From Rhizaria sp. SCN 62-66 (lineage: Eukaryota; Rhizaria, unplaced): a DNA stretch of 64,000 bases. Location of the stretch: positions 1-64,000 of the forward strand of contig MEDY01000140.1 in the NCBI GenBank assembly GCA_001724265.1, in the 5' to 3' direction. The notes under the pieces are model-generated. The model did not search any database and was not told the DNA's origin. It was given only the letters and a program-made list of their open reading frames with translations. Shown one piece after another: positions 54,999 through 64,000 of this stretch (the first letter of the stretch is position 1; the number at the start of each line of letters is the position of its first letter). Made by a program: the position numbers and the translations under genes.

Positions 54999-55814
54999 TT
55001 AGACGAGGGAGACGTTGTTGGTCCAGAACTCGACGGACTTGTTGTAGGCGTCGCGGTCGAGCGGGATGCCGGAGCCGCCGTGCTCGGTGCCCAGTGCGTT
55101 GCGGAGCATCGTGATAGGCTGCATGGGCGTCTCGAAGCCGTCGTTCTGGGCCTTGACGGAGACGATGCCCCACTCGGCCGTGTCGGTGCTCTCGGTGCCC
55201 ATCGACGCGTTCTCGATCTTGATCTGCTCGCGCGAGTAGAGGATCAGGTCCAGGTAACCCGCGGGCGCCACGGAGGGCAGTGAGGCAAGCGGGACAAAGC
55301 GGTTGAGCACGGGGAGCTCCTTGTCAGTGCGCGCGGCGTAAGACGTCTTGACCAGGGGCTCGACCTCAGGGGTGAGAGCAACGTAGCACGGCTTCGTCTG
55401 GGTGAAGTTGGGGACGAAGATGTGCTTGCAGAAGGGCGCGTAGCCGTCGACGAGTACCTCGGCACCCTTGGCCTGCTGTGCGGCAACGTACTCAAGGCAC
55501 TTGGCCAGGAAGGCGTCCTTGTCGTAGTCAATGGTGCCAGACGAGGCGTCGCCGGAGCCGGCGCCGAACTGGCGCATGCAGAAGGCGTCGATGCACAGGA
55601 AAGCGGGCTTATCGGAAGACATCGCAGAGCGAGGTGTCGAGCTAAGCATGCGTCCAACGTGCAGTTGAGATTTCGGCGTCAGATGCGATGATGGCGATGG
55701 GAAACGGGGGTACAGAGAAACAGCAAGGCTTTGGTGTGAGCTGAAGCGCGCTATCGTCACAAGCAAGGGGGTGGAGGCCACACGCGAGCTCTCTTTCAGC
55801 CGCGACAGCAGCAT
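54999..55814 (-). CDS. DUF3228 family protein, possibly mitochondrial
   Basis: A single exon of 271 residues, ATG 55814 to TAA 54999. The core from ~65 onward carries the DUF3228 pattern: DAFCMRQFGAGSG, VDGYAPFCKHIFVPNFT, and near the end MLRNALGTEHGGSGIPLDRD followed by SVEFWTNN. The biochemical role of the family is not known. The first ~60 residues are Arg/Ser/Leu-rich without acidic clusters (MLLSRLKESSRVASTPLLV, then IARFSSHQS), which is compatible with a mitochondrial targeting peptide. In-frame ATGs at residues ~56 and ~65 (MSSDKPAFLC) would give a cytosolic form. In the other direction the frame stays open upstream, through a TAG at 55878, to ATG 56162, but that stretch is AT-rich and I do not include it. 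Confidence 0.85.
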   Translation of the reverse strand: MLLSRLKESSRVASTPLLVTIARFSSHQSLAVSLYPRFPSPSSHLTPKSQLHVGRMLSSTPRSAMSSDKPAFLCIDAFCMRQFGAGSGDASSGTIDYDKDAFLAKCLEYVAAQQAKGAEVLVDGYAPFCKHIFVPNFTQTKPCYVALTPEVEPLVKTSYAARTDKELPVLNRFVPLASLPSVAPAGYLDLILYSREQIKIENASMGTESTDTAEWGIVSVKAQNDGFETPMQPITMLRNALGTEHGGSGIPLDRDAYNKSVEFWTNNVSLV

Positions 55815-56517
55815 ACCAGCCGTGTTCTCAGTACCAATGTTGGGACGATCACAGACAAGTGTGCTCAGAGACAGTAGCTACTGTGCGGCGCTGGATCCAG
55901 AGAGGGCGAGATGCGTTAAGAGGCCAAGCACGTGATTTGCAGATCGGTCGAAACAGAGATATAGATTAAGTGCAACACCAGATTTAAAAACAAAATATAA
56001 TTTCTGAGGCAGTTTCATTCTGATCAAATGACACCGTCGAGTTTCAACAGATTTTTCCTCATCATCTATGCCTCGCAAGATCGACTGCGAATCTTCTGCT
56101 GGTCGCTTGCCAGTCCCCACACTCGACCACAAACGCTTATCAATCATTTGGATAAATGACATTCGTGCATGCTTATACTTGCCTTGTGGCGAAAGAATCT
56201 ACTCTGAACAATAAAATATGGCTTACTTTGCTGTATGGCTTATTTTCTTGTCCCTCGCGAAGCGTTCGGGAAGAAATTGCGCATTAAAAGGCCGACAAGT
56301 ACTCACCAGTCACTGGTCACCATACGACTTCGAGCAAAAATGTGTAACCGGTTTTGCAAAAATGTATTAAAAGATTGGCCTGTTCGTAATCAAGCATCAC
56401 TCGAACAGAAACAACTCTGGCCCTCGTTGTCGTATCAATCTGATTCCCAGAAATCTTTCACACACAATATCCAAGACGTTGCTCGCACAGCGACGCGCAC
56501 TCACGCAGGTGTTCATT
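55815..56517. other. Intergenic spacer with an open upstream frame
   Basis: 703 bp between the DUF3228 start and the kinesin end. A 94-codon minus frame from ATG 56162 runs in frame into the DUF3228 gene if TAG 55878-55880 is read as sense. Its base composition is like intergenic DNA, so I regard it as leader/promoter. Nothing else recognised. Confidence 0.5.
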
Positions 56518-58674
56518 TCATGTCGAAGGACGCTTGACCTGGAAAGCCACAGAACCATCACCCTCGCTGCCGTCCAGCTGATCCTGCTCCTGTAGCGGCT
56601 CATTTTGCTCGCGCTCGTCCTAATCATTCTCATCATCCGCATCCGCGCTCGCAGCCACGTCAGCCGCAGCCCCCGGCGCGGCCCTCTTGACACCGCCCTT
56701 AGAGCACGCCGCGGCCGCCGCGACAAGCACCTTCTGCAGCGCCTCTTTGCGCGCAACGGCGGCGTCAACTGCGCCGCGGAGCTCGTCGCACTCGCGCAGC
56801 TCCTGGCGCGCGCGCTCGTGCATGCCCGTGAGCAGCGCAAACAGCTGCTGCGCGCCGCCCATGACGCGCAGGAAGCCCTCGAGCTTGGAGCCTGACTCGA
56901 CGACCGACTGCACAAAGGCCTTGTTGGGCAGCTGTCGGGCGTCAGAGGCGAAGTTGAGCGTCGTCACCGTCTCCTGAGCGTTGCTGGGCGAGGGCGAGAT
57001 GTTGGCGATGAGGCAGAGCTTGCTGTTGCCGCCGATGAGCCCGCGCAGCAGCAGTGTAAGCTTCGAGTTGCGGTACGACTTGTACTGTTGGTTCTGCACC
57101 AGTGAGCGCAGCATCGAACCCAGCTCAGACAGAGACTTGTTGATGTTCGACGCCTCATTGAGCTGCGAGCCGCCCGACGCGCCCGTGGTCTTGGCGCACT
57201 CGGAGCCGGCCAGATCCACAAGCGTGAGCTTCGACGTCGTCGCCACAGTGCCCAGGTCCGTCACGCGGCGCGCAGTGATAGTCACGGTAAAAAACGAGTG
57301 CGAGCGCGATGACTTGGCGTTCATGAGCGTCGCGCCGCTGTGCCGGTTCGCGTTGCCCGCGCGCAAGTGCGCTAGTGCGTCCTCGGCGGACGTGATCACG
57401 TGCTCCACCAAGTTCACCGGCTCGCCGTTCATGATGCGCACTTCGGTGTTCTCGACAGGGCCGGGGCCCGTGGACACGGCGGGCGGCGCCAGCAGGTCGA
57501 ACACCTTGATGTTGTAGATCTCCAGGAATGAGCAACGGCACTCGACGATTGCGCCCTCGCTCGCCTGCTGCGCGCGGATCTTACTGAACAGGTCGGCCAG
57601 TACACGCGGGATCAGACCGCGCTGGTCGCTGCTGTCATAAAAGCCAGACTGTGCGTACGCCTGCGCCTGCGCCTGTGCGCTGGGGGCGTCGAGCGTCGGG
57701 CCCATCATCGTGAACGTCTTGCCCGAGCCCGTCTGCCCGTAGACAAGAATGGTCCCGTTGAAGCCGGCGAGACAGGAGTCGACGACTGGACGGCCCGCGT
57801 GCTCGTACACAGCGCCCTGCGTCGTGGCCTGGTCGAGCACAGAGTCGAAGTTGAACTGCCGCGGCGGCGCGCCGGGCTGCTGCACGACGACGGAGCCGTG
57901 GCCGTCAAACTTGAGAAAGCCGTCGCCCTCGGCCGCCGAGCCCAGCGCGCGCGTCTCGTTCATGTTGGCCGGGCGCACGCGCACGAGCACGGAGACGCTG
58001 TTGTTGGCCAGCGCGGCCGCGGCGGCGGCGGCAGAGGCGGACACCGCGGCGCTGCTGTTGTTCGCGGAGGCGGCGCTGGATAACAGCGCGGGTGCGGAGG
58101 CAACGAGGGACTGCGCGCCCAGGGCCGCGGCGGAGACTGGGAGAGGCGCGGACGCAGAGGTCGGCGTCGGAGTGCCAGCCGCAGCGGCCGCCGCGGCGGC
58201 CGGGTCGCTGGCAGACATGGTGCCGGAGCTGGTGCTGTTCAGCGAAAGCGAAACGTGCGGGTTCGAGCCGCTACGCGCGCGCATGCCGGGAATCAGGCCG
58301 GACGTCTTGCCGCCCTGTGATGCGGAAGCGGAGGCAGAGGCAGCGGATGCACCAACAGCGGCGGCGGACGGGGCGGAGGACATGGCAGTGCCGGCGACGG
58401 AGCTGGGAGCAGTGCTAGGACGCATGTTCTCGGGCGCCATAACGGCGGCAAGCACAGCGGACTCACGCTCGGTCAAAGAACGCGCAGGGGCGCGAGGAGA
58501 CTTGAGCAAGTTGTTGAACGGGTTGCCGCCAGAGGGAGCGCCCGAAGCAGCGGCCGCGGCCGCGAGGGCGAGCGCCGCACCTGATGGACGCGCGCTATAA
58601 GCGTTATTGGAAGACGTGGAGGATCCCACGGCGCCAAGAATCGAGTCCTTGCGCTGCTTCGCCGAGTGTTGCAT
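56518..58674 (-). CDS. Kinesin motor protein, kinesin-12/KIF15-like motor; UAG read through near C-terminus
   Basis: A single exon, ATG 58674 to TGA 56518, 718 residues. Kinesins move along microtubules using ATP. A disordered Ser/Ala-rich N-terminus (~1-225) precedes the motor (~226-585): SVSVLVRVRP, FNGTILVYGQTGSGKTFTMM with the P-loop at ~312-319, switch I NAKSSRSHS, switch II LVDLAGSE, and the HINKSL-type NINKSLSELG, then YRNSKLTLLLRGLIGG. The motor is nearest to kinesin-12 by eye; that subfamily call is tentative. A short helical tail follows, ending in an acidic patch. At 56620-56622 (residue 685) there is TAG; the next 34 codons stay open to TGA, are acidic and Gln-rich like the residues before, and avoid AT-rich composition, so they look coding. 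No long stalk is present. Confidence 0.9.
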
Positions 58675-59158
58675 CCGGAACAACAGACACCAGAGAGAAC
58701 GAGGTCACAAACAACTCGCAATGGAGCGGCACGAGGTGGTGGGGACTGTGCAGAAGGAAACATGTTTCGTTTAGAAATCGATTAAAAGAAGATATGAGAA
58801 ATAGTGAATAGTTAGATAATTGATCGTGAAAATAGAATATATGGCGTTCATTAAGTTTCACTGAATGACCATAGAGCAGTGTGTGAAATAAAATGACTCG
58901 TGTCTGGGCGAGATAGCCGTTGGCGTTTCGAGGCTGACAATCGGATCCAACGGCTAGATCAACGGCGGTTTGTTGTATAAGGATAGACGTATATTCTATA
59001 AATTAAATTAAGCGATAGTCAAATGAATAGACTACTAATGTGTTGCTCCCTATACTCAGTAAATTATGCACATTGAAAACGTTCGTTTATATGCTGAAAC
59101 TCACCCTCTATCACACACTCTGTTGTCGCACGCACTATCCGCTCTTAGAAGTCGCCCC
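58675..59158. promoter_or_regulatory. Divergent promoter region, kinesin / coiled-coil gene
   Basis: 484 bp of AT-rich DNA between the two divergent starts. Role inferred from position; no specific element identified. Confidence 0.5.
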
Positions 59159-62100
59159 ATGTCCGAAGACTCTGCGGACACCACGACATCTATTCTTGAC
59201 GATCTTGTACGTTTTATAATCGTGCTTTGCGTAATGTTGCTTTATCCTCGCATCTTGTTCTTACCTGGCATATCCTTCTTTCCTGCCTGAACCCGGCTCC
59301 AACTGACACGACATCACCTTGACTTCTGACCACTCTCTCATACCATTTGCTTCTCAACATAGAACGGCTCGTTCGCCGAGCGCCACGGTGACCTTCTAGC
59401 GGATGTTGCTGACGTGACCGTTGGCGACGCTGGCGAGTGGTCCAACACCATTCCCGAAGACGCCGAGGAGGCCGAGGACGATAACGAGAACGTTGCCCCG
59501 CTCCCCAGCGCTCCCCCCACCGCCCGCGCCGCCGCGACCGCTGCCGCCGCCGCGCGCACCAGCAAGACCGCCGTTGTTGCCGCATCTACTGGCGTGAAGC
59601 GCTCGCTGACTGCGCGCCCTGGGCTCTCCGTTGCGGGCACGTCCCGCGCCAGCCTCGCGGCGGGCTCTGTGCCCTCGGCCTCCGTCGCGGGCTCCAGCCG
59701 CCTCTCGGTGGCCCCCAGTGCGGGCGTGCCGCGCTGCGCGACGTCGCGCCTTACGCTGAGCAGCTCCGCGTCGGTCTCGGCCGCGGCAGCGCTGTCTGCG
59801 GGCGACCAGGGCAAGCTGCGCGACCTGGAGCGCAAGATGAAGGAGCTGAACCAGCAGCTCAACGACAAGGCCCGCGAGGCCGCGCAGGCCGCCGCCGCGC
59901 GCGACGCCGCCGAGCGCGCGGCCAAGCTCGCCAAGGACGAGAGCGAGAAGCTGCGCGCGCGCGTGGCCGAGTCGCGCGAGGAGGTCCGACTGGCGGGCGC
60001 CGAGAAGACGCGGCTCAGCAAGGAGCTCGCCGGGCTCCAGAGCCGCCTCACGGGTGCAAGCAAGGACGCGGACAAGATCGCCGCGCTCGAGGCAACGAAG
60101 AAGGAGATTGCTGCGCAGCACCAGGAGCAGAGCAAGAAGGCCGACGCCGCGGCCAAGGCGCTCAAAGACGCCGGCCGCCGCGCCGAGGAACTGGAGCGCG
60201 AGATGCAGCAGCAGGCGCGCGCGCACGAGGACGCCACGGCCGCGCTCGAAGCCAAGGTTGCCGCCGCTGAAGCCGCGACGGCCGCGCAGAAGGACGCCGC
60301 GTTCAAGGTGGCCGAGCAGATGCGTATGCTCGAGGGCCGGCTCTCCGACGCGCAGTTGCAGTCGCTGCGTGACGCACAGGGCCAAGAACACGAGGTCTCC
60401 AAGGTGCGCGAGCTTGTCGACGCCGAGCGCGACGCCAAGAAAGAGGTCCAGACCGCGCTGGAGAAGGCGCAGCGCGCGCTGGCGCAGTCTGAGGCCGAGC
60501 GCGAGCGCCTCATCGGGCAGGTCGCGACCGCCAACGTGCAGACGGGCAACGCGACCGCGGACCTGGAGGCCGCGCGCGCCGAGAATGCTGCTGCCAAGGC
60601 GCGCCGGCTCGAGATGACCGAGAAGCTTATCGCGCTCGAGGCCGAGCAGGCCGCGCGCGCTCAGGAGGCAGCCGCGCTGACCGAGCAGCTCGCCGCGGCC
60701 GTGGCCGAGACTGAGACTCTGACTGCCGCCCGCGATGAGCTGCTCAGCGAGCGCGACGCCGCGCAGCAGGCCGCCGAGGAGCTCGCCGCCGCCGTCGCGG
60801 CCACGCAAGCCGAGCTCGAGGTAGCGCGCGGCGATGCGGCGGGCCAGTCGCAGCGCGCGGCCGCCGCCGAGGAGCAGAGCACCGAGCTGCAGGCCACGCT
60901 TACCGCGACCGAGTCCGCGCTTGCCAACGCCGTGGCGCAGATGGGCGCGCTGGGCACCGACGAGAAGCGGCTCCAGACCGAGCTCGCGGCCGCGCGCAAG
61001 CGCCAGCAGGACCTCGAGGCGCTCGTAGCTACTGCTGACGGCCGCGTTGACGAGCTCGAGGAGGAGCTGGCCGGCGCTAAGGCCGAGATCGCGCGTGTCG
61101 GCGAGGAGCTCGCGGGCAAGAGCGAGGAGCTGGTCAAGTACGAGGAGATGTGGACCGCTTGCGAAAAGAATCTCAATGAGACCAAGGTCGCGCTTGCCTC
61201 CTCTGAGGACGCGTGCTCCACTCTCAAGGATCAGCTTGCTTCCGCGGAGGCTGCTGCCGAGACCGCCGCCGCCGAGCACGCCGCCGCTGCTGCCACCGCG
61301 TCCGAGAAGCTCGTCGCCTCCGAGGCCGCGCACGTCGAGACGACCGCCGCGCTTGCCGCCGCCACCGCCCGCGGTGACTCGCTCGCCGCCGAGCTCGCCA
61401 CCGAGCAGAGCGCGCACAGCGAGACGCGCACCGAGCTTGCCAGCACCGAAGCCGCGCGCGCCGCTGCTGCAGCCGAGTGCGAGTCGCTTCGCGGCTCCCT
61501 CGACGGCACCGGCGCGAACCTGAGCGAGACCGCCGCCGCGCTGGCCGCTGCTTCCGCGCAAGCCGCCGCTTTCGGCGAGGACAAGACCGCGCTCGAGGCC
61601 ACCGTTGCCGAGCTGCGCGCCGCACTAGCTGCGCTTCAGACCGCCAAGGCCGAGGGCGACGCCGCTGCTGATGCCGCCGCCGCTGCCGCGCGCGAGGCTG
61701 CCAACGCAGCCGCTAAGGCTGCCGCAGCTGCTGCTGAGGCCGCCGCCGACGAGATCGAGCGCCGTGACGCCGCCATTGCTGAGGCCCAGGCCGAGCGCGA
61801 CGTCGCCCAGGCCGCTCTCGAGGACTCCGCTGCGCAGCTGACCGCTGCCAAGGCCGCCAGCGACGCACTGCGCGCTGACATCGCCGCCCTGCGCGAGAAG
61901 AACGCGGGTAGCGAGGTCGAACGCGGCGCCGCTGCTCTGCGCGCCGACGAGTTCGAGTCCGCGCTCACTGAGGCCAAGGCCGTGAGTGAGCGCATCGAAC
62001 AGTCGCTGGGCAAGTCGCAGGCGGCGCTTGCGGCGTCCGAGGCCGCGGTCAAGGCGCTCCGCAGCGACAAGGCCCAAGTTGAGGACGAGCTCGCGACCGC

Positions 62101-64000
62101 GCAGGCCGCGCTGTCCAGCGCTGAGGGCTCACTGGCGACTGTGACCGGCGAGCTCAAGGCTGCGCGCATCGCGATCGAGGAGGCCAACGTGGCCAAGGAC
62201 GAGACCGCGACCGAGCTGGCCACGGCCCGCGGCGAGCTTGCCGCGCGCGAGAGCGAGCTGGCGAAGCTGCAGGTAATCAAGGCGCGTCTGGAGGAGAACT
62301 ATGAGCAGGCCAAGTCCGCTATCAGCGAGGCCGACGCCGAGTGCGGCGATCTGGGCCGCGAGCTTGACGAGACCAAGGCCGCGCTCGCCGACGCGCTCGC
62401 CGACGCCGCGGCCAACGCGCGCGAGACTGAGTCGGTGCGCCGCGCGCTGGAGCTGTCGCGCAAGACGACCGAGGAGACGCTGCACGAGCTCGAGTCGGTG
62501 CGCCAGCTGCGCTCGTCAACTGATTCGCGCATGTGCGAGACGGAGACCAAACTGACTGCCGCGCTGGCCCAGGCCGAGGAGCTCTCCGCCAAGCTCGTTG
62601 TCACGACCAGCCAGAATAAGGCGCTGGGCACGGAGCTGGAGGAGCTCCGCCGCAGCAAGCACGCGCAGGAGGAGAAGCTGCTTTGCACGCAGGACGAGGT
62701 CGCTGTGCTGCAGTCTAAGCTCGACTCTGCCACGCGCGCTGATGCCGCCGCGCGCGCGCAGCTCGCCGAGACGTCCGCCGCGCTTACCAGCACCGCAGCG
62801 TCTCTTGAGACGGCCGAGGCGGCGCTCGCGCAGTCGCAGGATGCCGCCGTGACGGCCACGTCCCGCGCCGAGCTCGCCGAGGAGCGCGTCCAGGAGCTCC
62901 AGCAGCTCCAGGAGGGCTCCGCGTCCGATTCGCGCCAGCTCAAGACGGAGCTGCTCGAGGCCAACCGGCGCATCGAGACGCTGCGCGCGCGCGAGCGCGA
63001 GCTGAGTCAGTGCGAGGAGAAGCAGCGCGAGCGTGCGACGGCGCAGGAGCTGCGCGCGGGCAATGCCGAGGAGGCGTTGCTCGCGGCTGAGCGCGCGCGT
63101 TCCGAGCTCGAGCTGGCTCTTGCGACCGCCAAGGACGAGCTTGCCAACAGCACCGACGCCGTGAGCCGCGGCGACAAGAAGCTCACGAAGCGCAACGAGG
63201 CGTACCAGACGCTTAAGGGCGAGCTAGACGAGGTGCAGAAGCGGCTCCGCGACGCCGAGGGCCGCGAGCGCGAAGGCGCCAAGGCCAGCGAGGCGCTCGC
63301 GCGCCGTCTGGAGCACTTCGAGTGCGAGCACGCCAACGTGTCGCAGCAGCTCGCGCAGGTGCAGCAGGCGCTGGCCGAGGCCAAGTCCGTGCGCTCGCAG
63401 ATCGAGATGGCGCACCGCGCGGCGTCGACCTCGCTCGAGGAGTACAACACCGCGCTCGCGGAGGCCAACGCCAACACCGAGGCCGCGGCTGCCGACGCCA
63501 CCAAGCAGCGCGAGGCCCGTCGCGCGGCGTGCGCCGAGGTCGCTGTGCTCAAGCGCCGCGAGCTTGATCTCCGCGCTGAGGTCGAGGGCCTCCAGGAGCA
63601 GATCAAGCAGAAGGACGTGCGCATCAAGACGCTTACGTCGGTGCAGATCTCTCTGCGCCCTGCACCCGCGTCCTCGACGGCGGCCGTCTCTGCTGCCGCG
63701 CCCGCCGCAGCCACCGCTCCTGTCGCCGCCAGTGCGGAGCCTGTCGCCGCGAGCGTGACCAAGGTCGCCTCAGTCTCTGCTGCCGCTCCTGCCGCGGACG
63801 CCGGCACCGACCTCCCCGCCGCCGTCACCGCCGCGTCGCTGCGTACGTCCACGCGCGCGCGCGGTGGCATTCTCTCCGCGCTTGGCAGTAGCAACACGCG
63901 CCGCGCCGCTGCGGCTGCGCCCGAGGGCGGTGAGTTTGAGAAGCCCGCCGCCGCGCCCGCCGCTGGCACGGCGCGCCGCTCAACGCGCGCCGCCGCCGCG
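59159..64000 (+). CDS. Long coiled-coil protein, 3' end off window
   Basis: Exon 1 is 59159-59206 (MSEDSADTTTSILDDL). After a 156-bp intron starting GTACGT, exon 2 begins at 59363 and stays open to the window edge: 1,562 residues so far. Residues ~1-185 are acidic, then Ser/Ala/Arg-rich and disordered. From ~190 to ~1440 the sequence is almost unbroken Glu/Ala/Leu/Lys/Arg-rich helix with heptad-like spacing and few Pro, typical of a rod-like coiled coil such as myosin-tail, NuMA-like or golgin-like proteins. The rod ends near QIKQKDVRIKTLTSVQ. After it comes an Ala/Pro/Val-rich region with TRARGGILSALGSSNTRRA. I cannot name an orthologue. A structural role (cytoskeleton, spindle, centrosome or Golgi) is inference. 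It shares a divergent promoter with the kinesin gene. No UAG was seen in the frame. Confidence 0.85.

Noticed and set aside
55878-56162. Extending DUF3228 upstream through UAG 55878 to ATG 56162
   Set aside because: The added stretch has intergenic base composition and no motif. The family core and a plausible targeting peptide are complete from ATG 55814.
59396-61561. 721-codon minus-strand open frame opposite the coiled-coil gene
   Set aside because: It is the complement of the clearly coding plus frame; high GC at third positions suppresses stops on the opposite strand. No domain is visible and its product is Leu/Gly/Arg-rich.
1-64000. tRNA, rRNA, CRISPR or transposon structures
   Set aside because: Scanning intergenic regions by eye, I saw no T-loop-like GGTTCRA with matching arms, no rRNA-like block, no terminal inverted repeats with a transposase, and no spacer arrays. 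A tRNAscan run would be decisive.

Overview
This window is nuclear DNA of a unicellular eukaryote. Coding regions are very GC-rich, while introns and intergenic DNA are AT-rich. Fifteen spliceosomal introns of about 120-270 bp can be placed, and the genes are standard eukaryotic housekeeping genes. I cannot place the lineage from sequence alone. Conserved enzymes are inflated by Ala-, Gly-, acidic- or Ser-rich insertions, as in some other protists.

Layout, left to right. 1-5.7 kb: two tandem plus-strand relatives of family-1 uracil-DNA glycosylase (UDG), the first cut by the window edge; between them lie AT-rich minus-strand coding remnants. 7.0-12.8 kb: cytosolic aspartate aminotransferase, the ALG11 mannosyltransferase of N-glycan assembly, and RNA polymerase III subunit RPC8, all plus. 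14-18.2 kb: a USP20/33-like deubiquitinase (+). 18.6-19.7 kb: a four-exon TMEM128-like membrane protein (-). 20.2-28.4 kb: a very large DIS3L2/SSD1-type RNB ribonuclease (+). 29.7-31.9 kb: a sphingosine/diacylglycerol kinase family enzyme (-). 32.4-48.2 kb: a 15.8-kb intron-free gene (-) for a roughly 5,270-residue protein with PHD fingers, an extended PHD and an ATAD2/Yta7-type AAA+ ATPase. 48.6-50.2 kb: SERF and a small TPR protein (+). 50.7-52.8 kb: a two-pass membrane protein and a small Gln-rich protein (-). 53.0-54.6 kb: an Ala-rich protein with PRCC-like ends (+). 55.0-55.8 kb: a DUF3228 protein (-). 56.5-58.7 kb: a kinesin (-). 59.2-64 kb: a long coiled-coil protein (+) that runs off the right edge.

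The main discovery is a genetic-code change. Seven in-frame UAG codons interrupt five genes that otherwise read through without any shift of frame. In several of them no downstream ATG could rescue the protein, most clearly at the UAG 33 residues before the Walker A motif of the AAA+ ATPase. All 17 genes whose ends are visible stop at UAA (8) or UGA (9), never UAG. Alignment by eye favours Gln, with Glu as the main alternative. The coordinates below assume UAG is sense.

A second shared feature is an unusual 5' splice site: 14 of 15 introns start GTACG rather than GTAAG/GTGAG. Apart from divergent promoters (PHD-ATPase/SERF, TMEM128/DIS3L2, Gln-rich/PRCC-like, kinesin/coiled coil), gene order suggests no operon-like or pathway grouping.
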